From contig JBBSEZ010000321.1 in NCBI GenBank assembly GCA_038239195.1, positions 1 through 11,678 on the forward strand: 11,678 nucleotides of DNA, in the 5' to 3' direction. The notes beneath the pieces were generated by a model. It did not search any database and was not told the DNA's origin. It saw nothing but the letters and a program-made list of their open reading frames with translations. This DNA is from JBBSEZ01 sp038239195. GTDB taxonomy: Bacteria > Planctomycetota > Planctomycetia > Gemmatales > Gemmataceae. Positions 1 through 6,491 of this stretch are shown in pieces (the first letter of the stretch is position 1; each line of letters opens with the position of its first letter). The translations under genes and the position numbers were made by a program.

Positions 1-60
1 CCGCGCAGCGCAGAAACGCCCTCGGCCTTGGTGGGCAGAGGGCGTTTCTGCGCTGCGCGG
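1..60. repeat. Perfect 23-bp inverted repeat at a gene end
   Basis: Positions 1-23 are exactly reverse-complementary to 38-60, with a 14-nt loop at 24-37. The right arm ends on the base before the stop codon of the leftward JAMM gene, so the structure lies at the 3' end of that transcript and could act as a terminator or mRNA-stabilising hairpin. A U-tract cannot be judged because the leftward 3' flank is outside the window. The left arm starts at base 1, so the repeat may extend further. A dispersed palindromic repeat is an alternative to a terminator. Confidence 0.85.
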
Positions 61-489
61 CTACGTGATTTCCCATTCCGCCTCGCGATAGTCCGTCTCC
101 GTCAGCCACCACCCGCGCAGGATGGGCGGGCTCGTGGTGAGGGACACGATGAAGTTGACGACGTCTTCGCTGTAGTTGCGGGCGAGGTCGGTCTTGCTCG
201 GGACGGGCGGCGAGGAGGGGTGCGAGTGATAGACGGCCAGCATTTCGAGCCCCCGCTCGCGCATGTCGCGAGTGGCGTCGAACATGCTCTTCGGGTCGGA
301 GGCGTACTCGACGGGGCTGCTGACGCTGTTGAGGAGCGGGTAGCGCGCGACGACCTGCCCGACGCCGTTCTCGACCAGGCCCGCCAGCACGCCACAGCAC
401 TCCAGGGGCCGTTCGGCCAGCGCCTGCGCCAGCATCGCCTCGCAGAGAGGGCCAGGCAGGCGCAGGCGCTCGAAAGGTCGGGCTGGCAT
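61..489 (-). CDS. JAMM/MPN (Mov34/PAD-1 family) metal-dependent peptidase
   Basis: The 142-residue protein has the complete JAMM zinc-metalloprotease signature: Glu30 in ECCGVLAG, then H88-S-H90, seven residues, Ser98, two residues, Asp101. In this family these residues bind zinc and activate water. Bacterial relatives remove small ubiquitin-like sulfur carriers or C-terminal amino acids from them (the Mec/CysO type), and the single compact domain without membrane segments fits a cytoplasmic enzyme of that kind. No ubiquitin-like (ThiS/MoaD) gene is in the window, so the substrate is unknown. I chose the ATG at 489 because a GGGGAA sequence precedes it by a few bases and the domain begins soon after. 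ATGs at 534 and 531 and a TTG at 561 are in frame and would add 15 to 24 residues with no domain content. The gene is divergent from the HTH-EIIA gene and ends against the 1-60 hairpin. Confidence 0.85.
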   Translation of the reverse strand: MPARPFERLRLPGPLCEAMLAQALAERPLECCGVLAGLVENGVGQVVARYPLLNSVSSPVEYASDPKSMFDATRDMRERGLEMLAVYHSHPSSPPVPSKTDLARNYSEDVVNFIVSLTTSPPILRGWWLTETDYREAEWEIT

Positions 490-691
490 CTGTTCCCCGG
501 TTTTGAGGAATAATTCGCCTTGGCCGGGCATCATGTTAGGGAGGGGCGACCGCTGCGCCAAGTAGCCTTCGCGATTGTTTGCCCTTCTGGTAATGATTGT
601 CGGATGTTAAGATAGAGGAATTGAAGCAGATCGTTCGTTGTGTGCCGTCTGGCGAAGCTGGGCCGGCGCTGCCAGACAGGGGGGCATTGCG
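490..691. promoter_or_regulatory. Divergent intergenic region, likely promoters for both flanking genes
   Basis: This is the only space upstream of both the leftward JAMM gene and the rightward HTH-EIIA gene, so promoters for both should lie here. Roughly 570-630 is more AT-rich than the surroundings, and TAAGAT at 608-613 resembles a -10 element. I could not find a -35 hexamer at good spacing, so no specific promoter is claimed. The gene at 692 has a strong purine-rich ribosome-binding site (AGGGGGGC, about 678-685). Confidence 0.4.
647..677 (+). promoter_or_regulatory. 7-bp dyad in the HTH-EIIA leader
   Basis: GTCTGGC at 647-653 is complementary to GCCAGAC at 671-677, with a 17-nt spacer. 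It ends next to the ribosome-binding site of the gene starting at 692. It could be an operator for an autoregulating HTH protein or an RNA hairpin affecting translation. Seven base pairs in GC-rich DNA can arise by chance. Confidence 0.3.
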
Positions 692-1396
692 ATGGAGACC
701 ATGGACATCGGCCAGCTCGCGGCCTACCTGCGCAAGGACGTGCGCGAGGTGGGCAAGCTCGCAAGTCGCGGCCATCTGCCGGGGCGGAAAGTAGGCGGGG
801 AATGGCGATTCGCCCGCGCCGAGATCAACCACTGGCTCGAATCGCGCATCCACGAATACAGCGAAGAACAGCTCTCCGCGCTGGAAGAGGCCCACGGCCC
901 CGCGACAGGTGCCGATTCGGGCCCGCTGCTGGCCAACGTGCTGTCGGAAGCGACGGTGGCGATCCCGCTGCCGGCCACGACGCGCGCCTCGGTGCTCAAG
1001 GAGCTTGTCGTGCTGGCCGAGCAGTCGTGGCAGCTCTACGACCCCGAGGCCGTGCTCGAGGCTGTCCGGCAGCGCGAGGAGATGGCGAGCACGGCGCTGC
1101 CCTCCGGCGTGGCCATCCCGCACCCGCACCGGCCGCTGGCGGCGGCACTGGGCGAGTCGGTCGTGGCCTTCGGCCGCATCGGCCGCGGCATCCCGTTTGG
1201 CGCCCCCCAGGGCGGGCTGACCGACCTCTTCTTCCTGGTCTGCTGCCAGGACGACCGCACCCATCTGGCCGTGCTGGCGCGGCTGACGCGCTTGCTGATC
1301 CGCCCCGGCTTCCTCGACGCTCTTCGCGAGGTTGAGACGGCCAGCGAGGCCTACGCGGCGATCGTGGGCGCCGAGCGCGAGTTGCTGGAATTGTGA
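692..1396 (+). CDS. HTH DNA-binding domain fused to PTS EIIA (fructose/nitrogen type)
   Basis: The 234-residue protein has two parts. Residues about 5-55 look like an excisionase/MerR-type winged helix (DIGQLAAYL near the start, then GRKVGGEWRFARAEINHWL), the domain that reads DNA in helix-turn-helix_17 proteins. Residues about 80-230 match the PTS EIIA type-2 family (FruA/PtsN-like). The phospho-accepting His is His144 in GVAIPHPH, and the second conserved active-site His is His191 in THLAVLARL. EIIA domains take phosphate from HPr, so the fusion suggests a cytoplasmic regulator whose DNA binding depends on phosphorylation (inference). No HPr, EI, EIIB or EIIC gene is in the window. The ATG at 692 was chosen because a strong purine-rich site precedes it and the HTH domain starts directly after. 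An ATG three codons in is possible. The gene heads a rightward run with the DUF4349 and PncC-like genes, 57 nt before the former. Confidence 0.85.
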   Translation: METMDIGQLAAYLRKDVREVGKLASRGHLPGRKVGGEWRFARAEINHWLESRIHEYSEEQLSALEEAHGPATGADSGPLLANVLSEATVAIPLPATTRASVLKELVVLAEQSWQLYDPEAVLEAVRQREEMASTALPSGVAIPHPHRPLAAALGESVVAFGRIGRGIPFGAPQGGLTDLFFLVCCQDDRTHLAVLARLTRLLIRPGFLDALREVETASEAYAAIVGAERELLEL

Positions 1397-1453
1397 CCGG
1401 GTGAGCCGGGCTGGAGATCGCACGGCAAGCCCCCGGCCCGAGGTGTCCCTGTC

Positions 1454-2386
1454 ATGTCCCGCAAGCTGCTCACTGCCGTGCTCCTCCTTGGTCTCGTGGG
1501 CTGTACCTTGAAAAAGGAGGCTGCCTCGGAGAGTGCTCGCGCCCACAAGGAGGCGAAGGGAAAGGAGGCCCAGGACAAGGCGCTACAGAACGTGGACTTG
1601 GGATTGGAGGACAGGGCCGCCCGCGCGCCGGCCGTCGAGGCCAAGGACAAACCCGCCCCCGCCGGAAAGCCCACCCCGCGCAAGATCGTCTACACGGCCC
1701 GGATCGCCATCGTCGCCGAAGACCTCGACAGGGCCGAGGCCAAGCTGCTGCGCTTCCTCGAGGAGCGCAAAGGCTACGTCACACACTCCCAAAGCGACAA
1801 CCAGCCCTGGGCGCCCCGTTCCGCCACGTGGACGGTCCGCGTGCCTGCCGAGCGCTTTCGGGGGCTTCTGGCGGCCCTCCCCGATCTGGGCGAGGTGCAG
1901 AACAACAAGGTCGATGCCCAGGACGTGACCGAGCAGTATTTCGACACGGAGGAAGACGCCAAGAACAAGGAGGCGCGCGAGAAGGCCCTGCGCGAGCTCT
2001 ACAAACAGAAGATCGTCGGCAGCAAGCTGGAAGACCTGATGGCGGTCGATCGCGAGATCTACAGCGTGCGTGGCGAGATCAACAAGGCCCGGGGCCAACT
2101 CAAGAGGTGGGACAAGGACGTGGCCTATTCGACGGTCACGATCGCGTTCAGCACGCGGAAGGACGAGCCGCCCCCGCCGACGGCCTTCGGAGAACTGGTG
2201 AGCGGGACCTTCAACGACTCCGTCGAGGCGTTGGTGTGGGTCGGCAAGGCGCTGGTGCTGGCGGTTGTGGCGATGGGGCCCTGGCTGGCGATCCTGGGCG
2301 TGCTGGGCGGGCCGGCGCTCCTGGTGCATCGAGTGCTGCGCCGTCGCCGGCCCTTGGCCGCCGCCTCGCCCGACGAGGTGGCGTGA
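1454..2386 (+). CDS. DUF4349 lipoprotein with C-terminal membrane segment
   Basis: The 310-residue protein starts with a lipoprotein signal peptide: SRK, a hydrophobic stretch, and lipobox LVGC with the lipidated Cys at residue 17. A Lys/Ala/Glu-rich linker (about 20-75) is followed by a DUF4349 domain (about 77-235) containing RKIVYTARIAIVAEDLDRA, the WTVRVPAERF strand, and a charged, probably coiled-coil section (about 160-222). A hydrophobic segment at about 262-294 followed by HRVLRRRRP suggests a membrane helix with a positive cytoplasmic end. The protein would thus be anchored by both lipid and helix. The family is widespread in bacterial envelopes, and its biochemical function is not known to me. 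The ATG at 1454 is preceded by GAGGTG eight bases upstream. The next gene starts 12 bases after the stop, so co-transcription is likely. Confidence 0.85.
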   Translation: MSRKLLTAVLLLGLVGCTLKKEAASESARAHKEAKGKEAQDKALQNVDLGLEDRAARAPAVEAKDKPAPAGKPTPRKIVYTARIAIVAEDLDRAEAKLLRFLEERKGYVTHSQSDNQPWAPRSATWTVRVPAERFRGLLAALPDLGEVQNNKVDAQDVTEQYFDTEEDAKNKEAREKALRELYKQKIVGSKLEDLMAVDREIYSVRGEINKARGQLKRWDKDVAYSTVTIAFSTRKDEPPPPTAFGELVSGTFNDSVEALVWVGKALVLAVVAMGPWLAILGVLGGPALLVHRVLRRRRPLAAASPDEVA

Positions 2387-2398
2387 AAAGGGGGCCCC

Positions 2399-3541
2399 GT
2401 GGATGCCGCCGTTCGCGATCTGATCGCGCGCCTACACGCCGTCCCCTATCGCTACGTCGCCAGCGTGACCGGCGGCGGGGCTGGCGCCCTCGGCTGGCTG
2501 CTGTCGGTGCCGGGCGGCTCGCGCACCCTCCTCGAGGCCAGCATCCCTTACGCGGACGCATCGCTCGCGGATCAACTCGGCGGGCAGCCGGTCTCGTCCT
2601 GCTCCGTCGAGACGGCCATCGCGCTGGCCCAGCGCGCCTATGCGCGGGCCCGCTGGCTGGCCCCGGGGGCGCCCGTGGCAGGGGTGGGCTGCACCGCCAG
2701 CCTGCGCTCCGAACGCCCCAAGCGCGGGGAGCATCGCGTCTACCTCGCTGTCCACACCGGCCAGCGCACCACCATCCATTCGCTGGCGTTGACCAAGGAG
2801 GCGCGCGACCGCGAGGGAGAAGAGCTCGTTGTCGATCTCCTGTTGCTCAACGCTCTCGCCGAGGCGTTCGGACTGGCCGAGCGCATTGCGGTGCCCCTGC
2901 TGCCTGGGGAAGCGATCGCGACTGACGCGCGGCCGGAGCGCGATGCGCTGTCGAGCTTCCTGGCCGGGCAAATGACGGCGCTGTGCGTCGAGGCCGACGG
3001 ACGCGCTCGCCCCGAGGGGCCACCGTCGAAGGTGTTGCTGCCGGGGTCGTTCAACCCGCTGCACGAGGGACATGCGCGATTGGCGGGAGTGGCAAGTCGG
3101 CTCGTGGGCGCGCCGGCGGCGTTCGAGTTGACGGTGGTCAACGCCGACAAGCCGCCGCTGGCCGAGGAGGAGGTGCGCCGGCGCCTCGCGGCGTTCGCGT
3201 GGCGGGGGCCCGTGTGGCTGACGAGGGCGCCGACCTTCGCGGAGAAGGCGAAGCTGTTTCCCGGCGCGACATTCGCGGTCGGCGTCGATACCGCGGCGCG
3301 GATCGTGGCGCCGCGCTTCTACCAGGACAGCGAGGCGAAGCGCGACGAGGCGCTGGCGGCGCTGCGGGGCCACGGGTGTCGCTTCTTGGTGGCCGGGCGC
3401 ATGGGGGCCGAGGGGGCGTTCGTGGAACTGGCAGGGGTGGACGTGCCGGCGGGGGCGCGCGATCTGTTCGAGGCAATTGCAGGGGAGGTGTTTCGGGTGG
3501 ACGTTTCCTCGACGGAGTTGCGGGGGAAGGGCCCTGTTTGA
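2399..3541 (+). CDS. Fusion of CinA C-terminal/PncC-like domain and NMN/NaMN adenylyltransferase-like domain
   Basis: The 380-residue protein joins two NAD-metabolism folds. Residues about 5-165 resemble the CinA C-terminal (PncC) family, which converts NMN to NaMN. ASVTGGGAGALGWLLSVPGG matches the AESCTGG region, keeping the serine (Ser22) and the TGG; GVGCTASLRSERPKRGEHR (95-113) matches the later nucleotide-binding loop. Residues about 210-380 are a nucleotidyltransferase. GSFNPLHEGH (216-225) is the ATP-binding GxFxPxHxGH motif, and SSTELR (370-375) is the ISSTxxR motif of NMN/NaMN adenylyltransferases. The two steps are consecutive in pyridine-nucleotide salvage, so a bifunctional cytoplasmic enzyme is plausible. 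Specificity is inferred, and the PncC part is divergent (the Glu of ESCTGG is Ala). A GTG at 2399 is the likely start, 12 bases after the DUF4349 stop. The frame ends just after the ISST motif, so the C-terminus is compact but not obviously truncated. Confidence 0.8.
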   Translation: MDAAVRDLIARLHAVPYRYVASVTGGGAGALGWLLSVPGGSRTLLEASIPYADASLADQLGGQPVSSCSVETAIALAQRAYARARWLAPGAPVAGVGCTASLRSERPKRGEHRVYLAVHTGQRTTIHSLALTKEARDREGEELVVDLLLLNALAEAFGLAERIAVPLLPGEAIATDARPERDALSSFLAGQMTALCVEADGRARPEGPPSKVLLPGSFNPLHEGHARLAGVASRLVGAPAAFELTVVNADKPPLAEEEVRRRLAAFAWRGPVWLTRAPTFAEKAKLFPGATFAVGVDTAARIVAPRFYQDSEAKRDEALAALRGHGCRFLVAGRMGAEGAFVELAGVDVPAGARDLFEAIAGEVFRVDVSSTELRGKGPV

Positions 3542-3582
3542 ACGGTGGACGGCCCAGCTTGTCGCCGGGGACAGAGTTGGGC

Positions 3583-4051
3583 ATGGGCTGGACCGCCGGC
3601 GTGATGAGCCTGGCGCGGAAAATGGCGAGCGTCACGCTGCGGCGGATCGCGGAGGAAAAGCTGGGGCTGAGCATCTTGCCGTGGGTGCCGTTGATGGCGG
3701 ACGGAGGAACGGCGGAGGTGGTGAAGGAGTGGGTACGGCTGGCCCGGACCGAAACGCGCGAGGAGCGCCGGACGTCCTACGTGGGGCTGGCGCTGGTGTT
3801 CGCTGAGCGGGCGGGCAGCCCGCCTGGAAGAGAAGTGCGCGACCCTCTTGAAGGTGCTGGAAAAGCGGCACAAGATGGAGGTGCCTGCCGACCTCGCCCG
3901 CACGATCCAGGACACGACGGACCTCGACGTCCTGTCGCGCTGGCTGGACGCGGCGCTCGAAGAGGCATCGCTCGACGCTTTTCGCGGCGCGATGCAGAGC
4001 GCCCGGCTGCGGGACAGGCGAACGGGACGGCCGCGGCACCGTGATCGCTAG
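3583..4051 (+). pseudogene. Rpn/YhgA-like (planctomycete transposase-related nuclease) family remnant, frameshifted
   Basis: Two reading frames together give one recognisable protein tail. Frame 1, from an ATG at 3583, reads MGWTAGVMSLARKM, then RRIAEEKLGLSILPWVPLM, then VVKEWVRLARTETREERR and YVGLALVFAERAG. After about 3808 the similarity continues only in frame 2: ARLEEKCATLLKVLEKRH, then VPADLARTIQDTTDLDVL and SRWLDAALEEASLDAF, with a stop at 4049-4051. From memory, such sections occur in that order near the C-terminus of a large planctomycete family related to Rpn recombination-promoting nucleases, with a Trp-rich and EGR-repeat section between them. Here that section is missing, so there is an internal deletion plus a frame change. 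The N-terminal nuclease half is also absent. The break falls at a GC palindrome (3810-3824). It starts 41 nt after the PncC-like gene. It is probably a decaying gene, though a sequencing or assembly error at the palindrome could explain the frame change alone. Confidence 0.7.
3807..3824. repeat. GC palindrome at the frame break of the Rpn-like remnant
   Basis: GGCGGGC and GCCCGCC are arranged around one central A (3810-3824). A hairpin with a realistic loop would pair 3807-3812 with 3818-3823. It coincides with the point where the Rpn-like similarity switches reading frame, and such sequences promote slippage, deletion and sequencing errors. Confidence 0.6.
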
Positions 4052-5397
4052 CTCAGGTCCGGCTGCACCAACCGCTCGGCCCGGCCCGTCCGCACCAGCA
4101 GCGCCTCGGCGGCGAGATAGCCGCTGCGCACCGCCCCCTCCATCGTCGCGGGCCAACCGGTCGCCGTCCAGTCGCCCGCCACGAGCAGGTTGCGGAGCGG
4201 CGAGCCCTGCGCCGGCCGCCACCGATCGACGCCCGGCACGGCGCTGAACGTGGCCGCGTGCTCCGTCACCACGCGGGCTCGCAGCAGTTTCGCCTGCGCC
4301 GCGGCGGGGAAGAGTTGGCTCATCTCCGCGACGATGCGGCGCCGCACCTCGTCATGCCCCAGGCAGCGGAACTGCCGGGCGGCGCTGACGACCACTTGCA
4401 GGTAATGCTCGCCCGGCGCCACCTCGCCCCGGTTGAACGCCCACTGGGCGACGCAGTCGATCAGGACGGCGTGGGGGAAGTGCGTCACCGGGCGGTCGTA
4501 CCACAGGTGAACGCTGGCGATCGGCGACGTTTCGAGATTTCTCAGATGGCCGAAGTAGGGATCGGCGCCGATCAACTCCGGCGGCAGTAGGTCGAGCAGC
4601 CGATCGAACGGGACGGCGCTGACGTACCAGTCGGCCTCGGCGACCTCGCCCGATCGCAGTTCCAGCCGGCGCAGTTCGTTGCCCTCGACGTGGAAGCGGC
4701 GCACGCCCTGCCCGAGGCGAAGGGCGACGCCGTGGCGGTCGAGGTACGACTGCAATTCCGCTCCGTACAGTCGGCCGAGGGGGACGGTGGGGAGCGAAAC
4801 CTCGAAGCCGCGTCGGTGGCTCAGGAAGCCATCGACGAAGACCTTACGCGCGTAGCTCAGGCCGACGCGGTCGGGCGCCTCGTTGAGGGCGCTGACGAGG
4901 ACCAGGCCCCAGAAGCGCTCGACGACGCGGCGCGTCTGACCGTGGCCCCGCAACCATTCCGCGAAGGGGCGGTCGTCCTCGGGGGAGGCGCGGCGGAGGA
5001 AGGCGAGCCCCCAGGCGATGCGAGCCTTGTCTCCAAGGGAAAGGAAATGGGCCGAGAGGAAGGCGCGCACCAGGTGGAACGGAGCGGGGAGGCGGTCGGC
5101 GGCGAACGAGCTCACCCGACGGTCGGGCGTCATGAAGAAGAGGGAGGGCTGCGGGCTCAGGAAGTGGGAGATGCCGACGGTGCGGCAGAAGTGGGCGAGG
5201 TTGGTGCAGCAGCCCATGCTGACGTGTTGACAGGCATCGACGAGTTGGCCGGTGGTGGGGTCGGTGAAGGAGCCGGCCCGCCCTCCGGCGCGCGGGCGCG
5301 CTTCGAGGAGCGTGACGGCGAAGCCACGGCCGGCCAGGGCGGCGGCGGCGGCGAGGCCGGCGAGGCCGGCGCCGACGATGAGGACGCGATCGGACAT
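4048..5397 (-). CDS. hpnE: Hydroxysqualene dehydroxylase (FAD-dependent amine-oxidase family)
   Basis: The 449-residue protein is an FAD-dependent oxidoreductase of the phytoene-desaturase/amine-oxidase superfamily. The N-terminal Rossmann motif is VGAGLAGLAAAAAL (GxGxxG, residues 9-14), with Glu32 closing the second strand and GGR at 38-40. The C-terminal FAD motif is GDWTATGWPATMEGAVRSGY (408-427), the wording typical of HpnE. HpnE removes the hydroxyl of hydroxysqualene with reduction, giving squalene as the last step of the HpnC/HpnD/HpnE route from farnesyl diphosphate. In planctomycetes squalene feeds hopanoids, sterols or C30 carotenoids. Length fits the family. There is no signal peptide, so it probably acts at the cytoplasmic membrane surface. 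The ATG at 5397 has GAGGT about 11 bases upstream. It follows apbE by 28 nt, probably as one operon, and hpnC and hpnD are not in the window. Its stop overlaps that of the convergent remnant. A carotenoid or phytoene desaturase role is the main alternative. Confidence 0.85.
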   Translation of the reverse strand: MSDRVLIVGAGLAGLAAAAALAGRGFAVTLLEARPRAGGRAGSFTDPTTGQLVDACQHVSMGCCTNLAHFCRTVGISHFLSPQPSLFFMTPDRRVSSFAADRLPAPFHLVRAFLSAHFLSLGDKARIAWGLAFLRRASPEDDRPFAEWLRGHGQTRRVVERFWGLVLVSALNEAPDRVGLSYARKVFVDGFLSHRRGFEVSLPTVPLGRLYGAELQSYLDRHGVALRLGQGVRRFHVEGNELRRLELRSGEVAEADWYVSAVPFDRLLDLLPPELIGADPYFGHLRNLETSPIASVHLWYDRPVTHFPHAVLIDCVAQWAFNRGEVAPGEHYLQVVVSAARQFRCLGHDEVRRRIVAEMSQLFPAAAQAKLLRARVVTEHAATFSAVPGVDRWRPAQGSPLRNLLVAGDWTATGWPATMEGAVRSGYLAAEALLVRTGRAERLVQPDLS

Positions 5398-5425
5398 GGA
5401 GCGTTGCGACCTCGTTTTCCAACCA

Positions 5426-6433
5426 TCACGGCTGGGCCTTCGGAAACCTCTTCGACGCCTTCACCTCCAGCCCCCGGTCCGTCTTGCGCGCGAAGCGCCC
5501 GCTCGCGCCCTTCTCGCGCTCGAGGATCGCGAAGCCCTTCTCCGGGCCCAGCACCGCGATCACCTTTGTCAGGCTGTCGGCCTGCATCCCCGTCGGGGCG
5601 ATCGCCGTGGCGCTCGTCCTGCCCACCAGGCCAATCCCCGTGCGCGGATCGACCACGTGCGAGTAGCGCTTGCCGTCGATCTCGACGTACTGTTCCGCGT
5701 CGCCGGAGGTCGAGACCGCGGCGTTGGCAAGCACCAACGTCGCCTTCTCCTTGTCGAGCGGCGCGATGGCGATGCGCCACCCCGCCTGTCCCGGAGGGGC
5801 CTCGCTCACGGCGACGTCGCCCCCGGCCGCGACGAGGGCACTGGTGATGCCGTACTTGCGCAAGACGAGCAAGGCCTGGTCGGCGGCGTAGCCCTTGGCG
5901 ATCCCGCCGAGGTCGAGCAGCATGCCCTTCTTCAAGAGCTGGACCGTCCGCGCCTTGTCGTCGAGGCGGACGTTCTTGTAGCCCACCAGGGAGCGGGCAG
6001 CGGCGAGCTTTTCGGCGTTGGGCAGCAGCCCCGTCCTGCGCGAGCGGCGCCACAACCGCACCACCGGGCCCACGGTGACGTCGAAGGCGCCTTCGGAGCG
6101 GGCGGAGACTTCCTCGGAGCGCTTCAGCACGGCGAAGAGGTCGTCGCTCACCTTGACCGGCGGGCCGCCCGCTTGCGCGCACAAGCGCATCAATTCGCTG
6201 GTCGGCTGATAGTCGCTCATGATAGCATTCAGGGCGGCGATGCGCGCGAACGCTTCCCGCGCCGCCCTGCGGGCTGTCGCCGCGTCCCGGGCGTAGAACA
6301 GGAGTTGGAAGCGCGTGCCCATGTGGCGATCTTCGTAGGCGAAGCGCTGGGCAGGCGGTGGCCCCGCGGCACCGACCAGTGGGAAGGCCGCCAGCAGGGC
6401 GAACAGGACGGCGAGCAGCAAGCGCGATAGCAT
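5426..6433 (-). CDS. apbE: FAD:protein FMN transferase, exported
   Basis: The 335-residue protein matches ApbE, which attaches FMN from FAD to a Thr or Ser of target proteins such as Nqr and Rnf subunits or other extracytoplasmic flavoproteins. Visible motifs in order: HMGTRFQ (37-43), DVTVGPVVRLW (118-128), DLGGIAKGYAAD (174-185), STSGD (241-245), HVVDPRTG (259-266) and ADSLTK (285-290), where Asp and Thr match the metal ligands. The N-terminus (SR, then a leucine-rich core to GAAG) is a signal peptide without a lipobox Cys, so a soluble periplasmic protein is likely. No Nqr or Rnf gene is nearby, so the target is unknown. The ATG at 6433 lies 58 bases from the divergent SUMF1-type start, and no clear Shine-Dalgarno sequence is seen. 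hpnE follows on the same strand after 28 nt, and why the two are paired is not evident. Confidence 0.9.
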   Translation of the reverse strand: MLSRLLLAVLFALLAAFPLVGAAGPPPAQRFAYEDRHMGTRFQLLFYARDAATARRAAREAFARIAALNAIMSDYQPTSELMRLCAQAGGPPVKVSDDLFAVLKRSEEVSARSEGAFDVTVGPVVRLWRRSRRTGLLPNAEKLAAARSLVGYKNVRLDDKARTVQLLKKGMLLDLGGIAKGYAADQALLVLRKYGITSALVAAGGDVAVSEAPPGQAGWRIAIAPLDKEKATLVLANAAVSTSGDAEQYVEIDGKRYSHVVDPRTGIGLVGRTSATAIAPTGMQADSLTKVIAVLGPEKGFAILEREKGASGRFARKTDRGLEVKASKRFPKAQP

Positions 6434-6491
6434 GGCCGGTCATCCGGGCGTGTCGCAGGGGCCCTCAGGACTGGTGTGGAGCTTATCACAG
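6434..6491. promoter_or_regulatory. 58-bp divergent intergenic region between apbE and SUMF1-type gene
   Basis: The start codons of the two divergent genes lie on either side of this short region, so promoters must overlap here or within the genes. GGAG about ten bases upstream of 6492 serves the rightward gene. No convincing -10/-35 pair was found. Confidence 0.4.

Noticed and set aside
536..1546. Antisense open frame opposite the HTH-EIIA gene
   Set aside because: It covers a convincing gene on the other strand and the divergent promoter region, with no recognisable domain.
4048..5397. Phytoene desaturase (CrtI) identity for the FAD oxidoreductase
   Set aside because: The C-terminal GDWTATGWPATMEGAVRSGY and the 449-residue length fit HpnE better; kept as an alternative only.
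4690..5847. Open frame on the plus strand opposite hpnE and the end of apbE
   Set aside because: It is Gly/Glu/Ala-rich and then Arg/Pro/Ser-rich, a shadow of two well-supported genes.
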